Positions 7,328-14,151 of a stretch of 19,099 nucleotides of DNA are shown here, piece after piece (within the stretch, counting starts at the first letter, position 1; each line of letters begins with the position of its first letter). The position numbers were made by a program, and so were the translations under genes. The notes beneath the pieces are model-generated. The model did not search any database. It saw only the letters and a program-made list of their open reading frames with translations, and had not been told where the DNA came from. Source of the stretch: Paracoccaceae bacterium (GTDB lineage Bacteria; Pseudomonadota; Alphaproteobacteria; Rhodobacterales; Rhodobacteraceae). The stretch is taken from contig JALQUQ010000009.1 in the NCBI GenBank assembly GCA_023263735.1, positions 1 through 19,099 on the forward strand. The letters run 5' to 3'.

Positions 7328-8506
7328 ATGCTTGAGACCCTGAACCCCCAGCCGCAGGACAAGATCCTGCAACTGATCGCCATGTTCCGCGAAGACCCGC
7401 GGACCGACAAGATCGACCTTGGCGTCGGCGTGTACAAAGATGCCACCGGCCTGACCCCGGTGATGCGCGCGGTCAAGGCGGCGGAAAAGCAGCTGTGGGA
7501 AACGGAAAAAACCAAGACCTACACCGGTCTGGCGGGCGAACCGGCCTATAATTCCGCGATGGTCGGCATGATCCTTGGCGCGGGCTATGCTGATCGGGCT
7601 GCTTCGGTGGCAACCCCGGGCGGCACGGGCGCGATCCGTCAGGCGCTGGAATTGATCAAGATGGCCTCGCCGCAGGCGACCGTCTGGATTTCCGCCCCGA
7701 CTTGGCCGAACCACCCCTCGATCATCAAATACCTTGGCATGAAAATGGCCGAGTACCGCTATTTCGATGCCGAAACCCGGGGTGTTGATTTCGCGGGCGT
7801 GCTGGACGATCTGGCCAAGGTGGCCGAGGGCGACGTCGTGCTGCTGCATGGCTGCTGCCACAACCCGACCGGCGCCAATCTGAACGCCGAACAATGGGCG
7901 CAAGTGGTTGACCTGCTGGTCGCGCGCAAGGCCATTCCGCTGGTTGACCTTGCCTATCAGGGCTTTGGCGATGGTCTGGAGGAAGACGCCGCCGCAACCC
8001 GTCTGGTTGCCGCCAAATTCCCCGAGGTGCTGATCGCGGCATCCTGCTCGAAAAACTTTGGCATCTACCGGGAACGCACCGGCATTCTGATCGCGCTGAC
8101 CTCGGCTGACCGCAAGGCCGTCGTGCAGGGCAACCTGAACTTCCTGAACCGCCAGAATTATAGCTTCCCGCCCGATCACGGCGCGCGTCTGGTGACGATG
8201 ATTCTGGAAGACGCTGCGCTGTGCGCCGATTGGAAGGCCGAGCTGGAAGAGGTCCGCCTGAACATGCTGAGCCTGCGCAAGCAGTTGGCAGATGAACTGC
8301 GCAAGGCCACCAATTCGGACCGGTTCGACTTTGTTGCCGATCACCGGGGCATGTTCAGCCGTTTGGGCCTGACCGAAGCGCAGGTCAACATTCTGCGCGA
8401 AGAGCATGGGATCTATATGGTCGGTGACAGCCGCATCAACATTGCGGGGCTGAACAGCAAGACCGTTCCGGTTCTGGCGGCCGCCATCGCAAAAGTCGCA
8501 GGCTGA
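7328..8506 (+). CDS. Aromatic/aspartate-type class I aminotransferase (AspC/TyrB family)
   Basis: A 392-residue PLP-dependent, fold-type I aminotransferase of the homodimeric AspC/TyrB group, exchanging an amino group between aspartate or aromatic amino acids and 2-oxoglutarate. Visible landmarks are KIDLGVGVYKDATG near the N-terminus, CCHNPTGANL (176-185) with Asn179, VDLAYQGFGDG with Asp207 and Tyr210, and the PLP lysine in SCSKNFGIYRERTG at Lys242. The substrate choice between aspartate and aromatic amino acids cannot be settled from sequence alone. The frame is open far upstream inside sseA, but the ATG at 7328 gives the family N-terminus, and its Shine-Dalgarno AAAGGA is the last coding stretch of sseA. 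The transcript ends at the terminator at 8525. Confidence 0.93.
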   Translation: MLETLNPQPQDKILQLIAMFREDPRTDKIDLGVGVYKDATGLTPVMRAVKAAEKQLWETEKTKTYTGLAGEPAYNSAMVGMILGAGYADRAASVATPGGTGAIRQALELIKMASPQATVWISAPTWPNHPSIIKYLGMKMAEYRYFDAETRGVDFAGVLDDLAKVAEGDVVLLHGCCHNPTGANLNAEQWAQVVDLLVARKAIPLVDLAYQGFGDGLEEDAAATRLVAAKFPEVLIAASCSKNFGIYRERTGILIALTSADRKAVVQGNLNFLNRQNYSFPPDHGARLVTMILEDAALCADWKAELEEVRLNMLSLRKQLADELRKATNSDRFDFVADHRGMFSRLGLTEAQVNILREEHGIYMVGDSRINIAGLNSKTVPVLAAAIAKVAG

Positions 8507-8524
8507 CCGCACGCCCTGAGCAAT

Positions 8525-8554
8525 AAAAAGGGTCGCCCTTGTGCGGCCCTTTTT
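8525..8554. terminator. Bidirectional rho-independent terminator between convergent genes
   Basis: AAAAAGGGTCGC (8525-8536) and GCGGCCCTTTTT (8543-8554) form a 12-bp stem with one G-T wobble and a 6-base loop. The A and T runs at the two ends give a U tract in either direction. It lies 19 bp after the aminotransferase stop and 13 bp from the stop of the convergent minus-strand gene, so it can serve both. Confidence 0.88.
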
Positions 8555-8566
8555 CTTTTGGCCCGG

Positions 8567-9649
8567 TCAATCCGGCAGCGGTGCGCGGCGATCCATCCGG
8601 CCAAACGCGCAATTGGCTGCGGCGAACCGAAACACCTGCCCGGCCCCGATCAGGGTCGTCGTGGCCACGATCGGCTCATAAGGCTGTCGCAGGTCCAGCC
8701 GCACTTCGAACCTCTGCGCCTGAGCGGTCAGGATCTGCGGCGCAATTCCAGCCGGAATGACCGAAACAACCTCGGTCACCTGTTCATCCATTTGCCAAAC
8801 AACAGGGCGAGGAACCGCCCACTGCAACGCATCCGCCGTCACCGTCAGCCCAAGGATTGAAGGCGCGATCACCTCGGCCGGGCCATTGATTTCCATCGAC
8901 AGGTAGAGATTACCCGGATGCCCGGCGTCGCAATACAGGTTCACCTGCATCTCGCGCTCGAAATCACTGACCGGGCGCAGAAAGGCGCGATAGCCGTCTT
9001 CGCGAAAATCCAGCCGCCATTTCGCCTGTGCCGGGGGCATTTTTCCCAAGATCGCCCGCATCGCGCGCGGTTCGCTTTTCTCAAAGCCCCCTTCCCTCTC
9101 CCCCGGATACCGGGTCCAGCCCCAACCGTCTGCATCCTCGCGGCTGAAATTCATCATCTGGTCTGGCGGGGCAAAGCTGACAAAGGCCATGATGCTGCCA
9201 TGGGAAACCCCGTGTTCGATGGCATGTTGCGCCAAAATCTCGTTGCACTCGGGAAGCGGTTTGCCATTGACGGCGCAGGAATGCTGGCCAAGTTCGGCAA
9301 AGGGTTCGGCGGTGCGATAGGCCCCGGCAATGAACAGGATCGACGCGCAAGCCGACGAACAATTGGCCCCGTCGGGCACCACCATATGCACCGGATTTTG
9401 CCCCAGCAGCGCCGAGACGCGCAGCGCCTCCCCCACATTTCCACCGGGGCTGTCCAGCAAAAGCACGGGCACGCCATGGCGATAGGGAACCAACTGGGGC
9501 AGTACGGCGGCCAGACGGTCGGCCAACCCCTTTTCGATCACCCCGGAAATCCGCAACGCTTTTCCGCCGCGCCAAGCTTGCAGCTCAAGCGTCTGGGCGG
9601 CGCAAAGACCGGGGAAAATCACCAAAAGGCAAAAGACGATCCGCAGCAT
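8567..9649 (-). CDS. Exported protein with ClpP/crotonase-like serine-protease fold, function unknown
   Basis: A 360-residue protein with a clear Sec signal peptide (MLRIVFCLLVIFPGLCAA, cleavage near residue 18). Residues about 30-150 resemble the ClpP/SppA/crotonase fold: VLLLDSPGGNVGEALRVSALL (62-82) with the SPGG oxyanion-type turn, then ANCSSACASILFIAGAYR (95-112) placing a candidate nucleophile Ser at 98/99 between Cys97 and Cys101, and GQHSC (121-125) offering a His. Proteins annotated as predicted periplasmic proteins near COG3904 look like this. The C-terminal 130 residues (about 230-360) look like a beta-rich domain I do not recognise. Whether it is an active protease is not shown. 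It is probably monocistronic: the terminator of amtB lies upstream and there is no obvious Shine-Dalgarno before the ATG. Confidence 0.8.
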   Translation of the reverse strand: MLRIVFCLLVIFPGLCAAQTLELQAWRGGKALRISGVIEKGLADRLAAVLPQLVPYRHGVPVLLLDSPGGNVGEALRVSALLGQNPVHMVVPDGANCSSACASILFIAGAYRTAEPFAELGQHSCAVNGKPLPECNEILAQHAIEHGVSHGSIMAFVSFAPPDQMMNFSREDADGWGWTRYPGEREGGFEKSEPRAMRAILGKMPPAQAKWRLDFREDGYRAFLRPVSDFEREMQVNLYCDAGHPGNLYLSMEINGPAEVIAPSILGLTVTADALQWAVPRPVVWQMDEQVTEVVSVIPAGIAPQILTAQAQRFEVRLDLRQPYEPIVATTTLIGAGQVFRFAAANCAFGRMDRRAPLPD

Positions 9650-9702
9650 TCGTCAAGAGTACAAGACGCGGCCAAAGCGATCAAACCCAATTGTCGCGAA
9701 CA

Positions 9703-9732
9703 GAAAAAAGCCCGGATCCTGACGATCCGGGC
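9703..9732 (-). terminator. Rho-independent terminator of the glnK-amtB transcript
   Basis: On the minus strand GCCCGGATC (9732-9724) pairs perfectly with GATCCGGGC (9718-9710) around GTCAG and is followed by TTTTTTC. A 9-bp GC-rich stem with six T residues is a textbook intrinsic terminator, placed about 90 bases beyond the amtB stop codon. Confidence 0.9.
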
Positions 9733-9819
9733 AAGAGGTGAGGCCGAAGGGAGGAGGAGTTCGGCCTTTTGATCACCGTGAGAGGGGACGGGCCAACCCT
9801 GCGGCTGGCCCCATCCGGA
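9703..9819 (-). ncRNA. Candidate 3'-UTR small RNA with anti-Shine-Dalgarno loop (CcsR/cuckoo-like)
   Basis: The 3' UTR of amtB, read on the minus strand, contains three successive hairpins. The first pairs GGGCCA (9811-9806 side) with TGGCCC (9795-9790) around 10 bases. The second pairs AGGCCGAA (9767-9760) with TTCGGCCT (9748-9741) around the 11-base loop CTCCTCCTCCC. The third is the intrinsic terminator. The loop contains CCUCCUCCC, the motif after which the CcsR small RNAs of Rhodobacter sphaeroides are named, and which marks the alphaproteobacterial 'cuckoo' RNA family. Its sequence is complementary to Shine-Dalgarno sites. Presence of the structure is direct observation. That it is released as a stable small RNA, by processing or from its own promoter, is inference; I see no convincing internal promoter. 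Confidence 0.5.
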
Positions 9820-11193
9820 TTACATGTTGTAGGCGCGTTCGCCGTGCGAGGTCAGGTCCAGGCCTTCGCGCTCGGCATCAGACGACACACGCAGACCAAC
9901 CGTTGCCTTGCAGATGTACAGCGCAACCAGCGACACGACAGCCGACCAGACGATGGTGATCACCACGCCAAGGATCTGAGCGTAAACCTGTGCGCCCATG
10001 GTGCCACCTTCGGCGATGAAGCCCGTGCCACCCAGATCCGGCGAAGCGAGGATGCCGGTTGCGATGGCGCCGATGATGCCGCCCACACCGTGCACACCGA
10101 ACACGTCAAGGCTGTCGTCATAGCCCAGCTTGTGCTTGACCGTGGTGACAAAGAAGAAGCAGGCGATGGCCGCAACAAAGCCCAAGGCAATCGCCGCAAC
10201 CGGGCCGGTGGTGCCGCAAGCCGGGGTGATCGCCACCAGACCGGCAACCATACCCGAAGCCGCACCCAGCATCGAAGCCTTGCCACGGGTCATGACTTCC
10301 ATCAGCGACCAGCCAAGGATGGCGCCAGCGGTGGCAACAAAGGTGTTGATCATGGCAAGCGTCGCACCAGCGGTCGCTTCAAGGTTGGAACCGGCGTTGA
10401 AACCGAACCAGCCAACCCACAGCATCGACGCGCCAACCATGGTCAGGGTCATCGAATGCGGGGCCATGTTGTCCTTGCCATAGCCGATGCGCGGGCCGAT
10501 GACCAAGGCAGCAACCAAAGCAGCAACACCAGCGTTGATGTGAACGACCGTACCGCCGGCAAAGTCGATGGCGCCGTGGTTGAAGATCACGCCAGCAGCG
10601 TCCCAGACCATGTGGGCAATCGGGAAGTACGAGAAGGTCAGCCAGATCACGACAAACAGCAGCACGGCGCTGAATTTGATGCGTTCGGCAAAGCCACCGA
10701 TGATCAGGGCCGGGGTGATGGCGGCAAAGGTCATCTGGAAGGCGATAAAGACATATTCGGGGATCATGATCCCGTCAGAGAAGGTCGCGGCCAGCGACGA
10801 CGGAGTTACACCGGCAAGGAACACCTTGCCAAAGCCGCCCCAGTAGGGCGAGGTGCCACCACCGAACGAGAGCGAATAGCCGTAGACGACCCAGATCACC
10901 ATGGCGACAGCCGAAATGACCGTGGTCTGCATCAGGACCGACAGCATGTTCTTGGTACGCACCAAGCCGCCGTAGAACAGCGCCAGACCCGGCACGATCA
11001 TGAACAGCACCAAGAGCGTCGCGGTCATCATCCAGGCCACGTCACCCTTGTCGACGATGGGCGCAACAGCGGCGGCAGCATCGGTGGCGGCGGCTTCGGT
11101 GGTTGCGGCGGCATCTTGCGCCCAAGCGGGCAGGCCAGCCAGCATCGACGCGCCAAGCGCTGTCATGCCGGAAAGTTTGGTAAGGTTCTTCAT
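9820..11193 (-). CDS. amtB: Ammonium transporter AmtB
   Basis: A 457-residue inner-membrane ammonium channel of the Amt/Rh family with about 11 membrane helices after a cleavable signal peptide (MKNLTKLSGMTALGASMLAGLPAWAQ). A short Ala/Thr-rich linker follows, then GDVAWMMTATLLVLFMIVPGLALFYGGLVR. The twin pore histidines are His218 (GTVVHINAG) and His368 (DVFGVHGVGGIIG), and HMVWDAAG contributes to the external site. The C-terminal cytoplasmic tail EREGLDLTSHGERAYNM is the conserved segment that contacts GlnK. I chose the ATG at 11193, with GGGGA 9 bases upstream and a good signal peptide. The ATG at 11208 adds only five residues and has no Shine-Dalgarno. It lies 27 bp after glnK and is cotranscribed, so it is likely expressed under nitrogen limitation. 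Confidence 0.97.
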   Translation of the reverse strand: MKNLTKLSGMTALGASMLAGLPAWAQDAAATTEAAATDAAAAVAPIVDKGDVAWMMTATLLVLFMIVPGLALFYGGLVRTKNMLSVLMQTTVISAVAMVIWVVYGYSLSFGGGTSPYWGGFGKVFLAGVTPSSLAATFSDGIMIPEYVFIAFQMTFAAITPALIIGGFAERIKFSAVLLFVVIWLTFSYFPIAHMVWDAAGVIFNHGAIDFAGGTVVHINAGVAALVAALVIGPRIGYGKDNMAPHSMTLTMVGASMLWVGWFGFNAGSNLEATAGATLAMINTFVATAGAILGWSLMEVMTRGKASMLGAASGMVAGLVAITPACGTTGPVAAIALGFVAAIACFFFVTTVKHKLGYDDSLDVFGVHGVGGIIGAIATGILASPDLGGTGFIAEGGTMGAQVYAQILGVVITIVWSAVVSLVALYICKATVGLRVSSDAEREGLDLTSHGERAYNM

Positions 11194-11220
11194 TCTCTCT
11201 ATCCCCATAAACCCAATCGC

Positions 11221-11559
11221 TTACAGCGCGTCGTCGTTCATTTCGCCGGTACGCACCCGCACCGCCTGCTGGACATCCAGCACGAAAATCTTGCCGTCCC
11301 CGATCTTGTCGGTCTTGGCGGTCTTGCGGATCGTCTCGACGACCGTATCGGCAAGGCTGTCGCTGACGACGATTTCCAAACGGATCTTCGGAACGAAATT
11401 CACGGCATATTCGGCACCGCGATAGATTTCAGTGTGACCCGACTGGCTGCCGAAACCCTTGATCTCGGTGACCATCATGCCCCGCACGCCGATCCCGGTC
11501 AGCGCTTCTCGGACTTCTTCAAGCTTGAACGGCTTGATCGCTGCAATGATAAGTTTCAC
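11221..11559 (-). CDS. glnK: Nitrogen regulatory PII protein GlnK
   Basis: A 112-residue PII signal protein, trimeric and cytoplasmic, which senses 2-oxoglutarate, ATP/ADP and glutamine-dependent uridylylation and plugs AmtB when nitrogen is plentiful. From the GTG at 11559 it reads (M)KLIIAAIKPFKLEEVREAL. The T-loop GHTEIYRGAEYAVNF carries the uridylylation site Tyr51, and the B-loop/C-terminal region includes GDGKIFVLDVQQAVRVRTGE. Linkage to amtB favours GlnK over GlnB. The frame runs open to 11634, but those residues are unlike PII, and the GTG has AAGGGGA 6 bases upstream. This Shine-Dalgarno lies inside a perfect inverted repeat, described separately, so translation may be controlled by leader structure. 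Confidence 0.96.
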   Translation of the reverse strand: MKLIIAAIKPFKLEEVREALTGIGVRGMMVTEIKGFGSQSGHTEIYRGAEYAVNFVPKIRLEIVVSDSLADTVVETIRKTAKTDKIGDGKIFVLDVQQAVRVRTGEMNDDAL

Positions 11560-11607
11560 GTGTTTCCCCTTCTTGCACCGGGCCCGGGGTGGGCCCTTGG
11601 GGAAACA
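11557..11607 (-). promoter_or_regulatory. glnK leader hairpin burying the Shine-Dalgarno
   Basis: In the mRNA, TGTTTCCCC (11607-11599) pairs perfectly with GGGGAAACA (11569-11561), a 9-bp stem ending one base before the GTG start and containing the core of the AAGGGGA ribosome-binding site. Inside it, GGGCCC (11596-11591), loop ACCCC, GGGCCC (11585-11580) forms a second perfect 6-bp hairpin. The arrangement would hide the start site until melted or bound. There is no T tract, so it is not a terminator. Function is inferred from structure only. Confidence 0.5.
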
Positions 11608-11668
11608 AAGCCTTGCTTTTGGGCAGAGTCTCAAGAAAAGCCCGGAAAACAGGGGTCAGAAAAACGGC

Positions 11669-11702
11669 AAATGCGCCTATTTTTTGTGCTTAAGGCGCAT
11701 TT
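11669..11702. repeat. 10-bp inverted repeat in the glnK/PBP divergent promoter region
   Basis: AAATGCGCCT (11669-11678) and AGGCGCATTT (11693-11702) are perfect inverted copies separated by 14 bases. They sit in an unusually AT-rich stretch about 110 bp upstream of the glnK start and 120 bp upstream of the class A PBP. The element GC(C/T)TATTTTTT also recurs at 11675 and 11704, 29 bp apart. Both flanking genes point away, so a terminator role is unlikely; an operator for a dimeric regulator fits better. The TGCGCC half-site is only loosely like the E. coli NtrC consensus and the spacing differs, so I do not assign it to NtrC. Confidence 0.45.
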
Positions 11703-11823
11703 AGCTTATTTTTTAATCATCAAAAGTATCCGAATCGTGATCGTCGGCTCTCTACAAGGTGGCGACATCCGGGTAGACTCGGCATAACAGAGCAGTACAA
11801 AACAACGGAACTGGAAGACGGGC

Positions 11824-14103
11824 ATGGCGACATCTGACAAAGGTCGGGGTCCGCTGGTGGCGGACCGGCGCTACCCGGCAACACCGCAAAAGCGTGCCGC
11901 ATCCGGTGGCGGTGGCAATGGCGCAGGCCGGGGAAAACCGCCGGGGCCGAAAAGACCGCCGCGCAAACCCGCCCGCCCCAGGCGCCAGCACGGGCTGATC
12001 CTTGGGGCCATTCTGGGGCTGTGGTCGCTGATCTGGCGCACGGTCTGGGGTGTCAGCTGGCGGCTGGGTCTGGTCGCGGGTCTTGGGATCGGCGCTGTCG
12101 TCCTTTACTTCTATTCAACCCTGCCCCCGGTGACCGATCTTTTGGACGGTCGCGCGCGCGGGTCGGTCACCTTGCTGGATCGGGATGGACAGGTCTTTGC
12201 CTGGCGGGGGGAAACCTTTGGCGGGCAGATCACGGCCGACCATGTGTCGCCCTATCTGCACAACGCCGTCGTCGCGACCGAAGACAAACGGTTCTACGGC
12301 CATTTCGGGGTCAGCCCCCGCGGGATCGCCAGCGCCATCGCCATCAACCTGCGCGAAGGGCGGGGCCCGCTGCAGGGCAACGGCGGGTCAACCATCACCC
12401 AGCAGGTTGCGAAACTTCTGTGTCTGGGCACCCCCTACGACCCCACACAGTGGAAATCCGAAGCCGCCTACGAAGATGACTGTCGCTCGGGCGGGGTCTG
12501 GCGCAAGATCAAGGAAATTCCCTACGCCGTTGCGATGGAATTCAAATATTCCAAGACCGAAATCCTGACCATCTATCTGAACCGGGCCTACCTGGGGGCG
12601 GGCGCCCGTGGGTTCGAGGCGGCGGCACAGCGCTATTTCGGCAAATCGGCCAATTCCGTTTCGCCCGCCGAGGCTGCGATGCTTGCCGGGCTTTTGACCG
12701 CCCCATCGCGCTATGCCCCGACCGGCAATCTGAAACGGGCACAAGAACGCGCCAGCATCGTTGTCGGCCTGATGGAAGAACAGGGCTATCTGACCAAAGC
12801 CGAGGCGGATGATGCCCGCGCCCATCCCGCCACCTTGTCCAAGGCCGCTGAAAAGCAATCCGGCGGGTCTTTTGCCGATTGGGTGATGGAATCGACGCCC
12901 AGTTTCCTGTCGTCGCAAACGACCGAGGATGTGATCATCCACACCACGCTTGACCAGCGCATTCAGGCCGTGGCGGAACAGGCGTTGGCCGATGTCTTTG
13001 CAACCAAGGTCAAAGAGGGATCAAAGGCACAGGCCGCGATCGTGGTCATGTCCGCCGATGGCGCGGTGCGGGGCATGGTTGGCGGGCGTCAGTTCGCCGG
13101 GGCGGGCACCTTTAACCGCGCCACGCAGGCCAAACGCCAAACCGGCTCCAGCTTTAAACCCTTTGCCTATGCGGCGGCCCTGAACATGGGCTTTACCCCC
13201 GCCGACTATGTCGAAGATACGCCGCTGACGATCAATATCCCCGGCTCGGGCCCGTGGACCCCCAAGAACTATGATAACGAGTTCAAGGGCATGATCACCC
13301 TGACCCAAGCTTTGGCCGAAAGCCGCAACATCCCGGCCGTGCGCGTCTCCGAAGCCGTCGGCCGCGATGAGGTGCGCCGCGTCGCCACCGGGTTCGGCAT
13401 CGCCTCGAACCTTGCCGACGGCCCGGCCCTTGTTCTGGGTGCCTCGGAATCGACGCTGATCGAAATGACCGGCGCTTATGCCGGAATTCTGAACGGCGGC
13501 TCGGCCGTCACCCCCTATGGCCTGATGGAACTTCGGCTCAAGGGCGAAACCGATCCCCTGATGGGGGCGTCGGGTGGTTTGGGCGAACGGGTGATCAGCG
13601 AACAGGCCGCCCGCTATCTGACCTATATGATGTCGCGCGTGATCGAAGAGGGCACCGGCATGCGCGCCCGCCTTCCCGGATGGGAAGCAGCGGGCAAGAC
13701 CGGCACCACCCAAGCGGCGCGTGACGCATGGTTCATCGGCTTTACCGCCGATTATGTGACCGGCGTCTGGCTTGGCTATGACGACAACACCCCGCTCAAG
13801 GGCGTGACCGGCGGTGGCCTGCCCGCGGAAATCTGGCGCGAGGTGATGATCCGCGTTCACGAAGGCCTAACGCCCGCCTCGCTTCCCTTTGACATTCCGG
13901 CCCCGAAACTGCCGCCCGCTGGCTATGCCGCCTCGCCCAATGTCATGGTGGATGGCCAATCGCCACGACCAGCCGAATTGCCCCCCGTCGATGGGTTTTC
14001 CGAAGCGCAATCCGACGGGTTCGACCCGACCGCACCGGCATTTGACAACGCCGATCTGGCCGACCAGATCCTGCGCGAAGTGTTGGGAACCTTGGGCAAT
14101 TAG
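11824..14103 (+). CDS. Class A penicillin-binding protein (bifunctional transglycosylase/transpeptidase, PBP1 family)
   Basis: A 759-residue inner-membrane enzyme that polymerises glycan strands and cross-links peptides in the periplasm. A basic, Pro/Gly-rich cytoplasmic tail (about 1-56) is followed by hydrophobic stretches at about 57-75 and 81-98. The glycosyltransferase-51 domain has the catalytic Glu153 in ATEDKRFYGHFG, GGSTITQQVAKLL (187-199), RKIKEIPYAVAMEFKYSKTEILTIYLN and the YFGKSANSVSPAEAAMLAGL motif. The transpeptidase domain has SSFK at 442-445 (nucleophile Ser442), SRN at 500-502 and KTGT at 625-628. A Cys-flanked segment at 200-220 sits inside the transglycosylase domain. The ATG has GGAAG (11813-11817) 6 bases upstream. 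It ends at the terminator at 14118 and stands alone, divergent from glnK-amtB. Confidence 0.95.
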   Translation: MATSDKGRGPLVADRRYPATPQKRAASGGGGNGAGRGKPPGPKRPPRKPARPRRQHGLILGAILGLWSLIWRTVWGVSWRLGLVAGLGIGAVVLYFYSTLPPVTDLLDGRARGSVTLLDRDGQVFAWRGETFGGQITADHVSPYLHNAVVATEDKRFYGHFGVSPRGIASAIAINLREGRGPLQGNGGSTITQQVAKLLCLGTPYDPTQWKSEAAYEDDCRSGGVWRKIKEIPYAVAMEFKYSKTEILTIYLNRAYLGAGARGFEAAAQRYFGKSANSVSPAEAAMLAGLLTAPSRYAPTGNLKRAQERASIVVGLMEEQGYLTKAEADDARAHPATLSKAAEKQSGGSFADWVMESTPSFLSSQTTEDVIIHTTLDQRIQAVAEQALADVFATKVKEGSKAQAAIVVMSADGAVRGMVGGRQFAGAGTFNRATQAKRQTGSSFKPFAYAAALNMGFTPADYVEDTPLTINIPGSGPWTPKNYDNEFKGMITLTQALAESRNIPAVRVSEAVGRDEVRRVATGFGIASNLADGPALVLGASESTLIEMTGAYAGILNGGSAVTPYGLMELRLKGETDPLMGASGGLGERVISEQAARYLTYMMSRVIEEGTGMRARLPGWEAAGKTGTTQAARDAWFIGFTADYVTGVWLGYDDNTPLKGVTGGGLPAEIWREVMIRVHEGLTPASLPFDIPAPKLPPAGYAASPNVMVDGQSPRPAELPPVDGFSEAQSDGFDPTAPAFDNADLADQILREVLGTLGN

Positions 14104-14117
14104 CACCGCGAAAAGAC

Positions 14118-14143
14118 AAAGCCGCCAAGACTGGCGGCTTTTT
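14118..14143. terminator. Bidirectional rho-independent terminator between PBP and mlaC
   Basis: AAAGCCGCCA (14118-14127) pairs perfectly with TGGCGGCTTT (14132-14141) around AGAC, and T residues follow on the plus strand. On the minus strand the stem ends in TTT-G-T-C-TTTT, so it can also end the convergent mlaA-mlaC transcript whose stop is 9 bp away. Confidence 0.88.
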
Positions 14144-14151
14144 CCTTTGGG

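Noticed and set aside
9741..9770. Same hairpin read on the plus strand as a terminator (stem followed by TTTT)
   Set aside because: No plus-strand gene lies upstream; the genes on both sides are on the minus strand, where the hairpin is part of the amtB 3' UTR.
11560..11700. Sigma-54 (-24/-12) promoter for glnK
   Set aside because: I looked for GG-N10-GC elements of the TGGCAC-N5-TTGC type on the minus strand and found no convincing match.
11669..11715. Inverted repeat followed by TTATTTTTT as a plus-strand terminator
   Set aside because: The flanking genes are divergent, so no transcript needs ending here, and the 14-base loop and AT-rich stem ends are poor for a terminator.
9769..11787. 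Plus-strand open frame of 672 codons across amtB and glnK
   Set aside because: Antisense to two certain genes; the protein is Asp/His/Arg/Gly-rich with no fold signal, typical of frames opposite high-GC genes.
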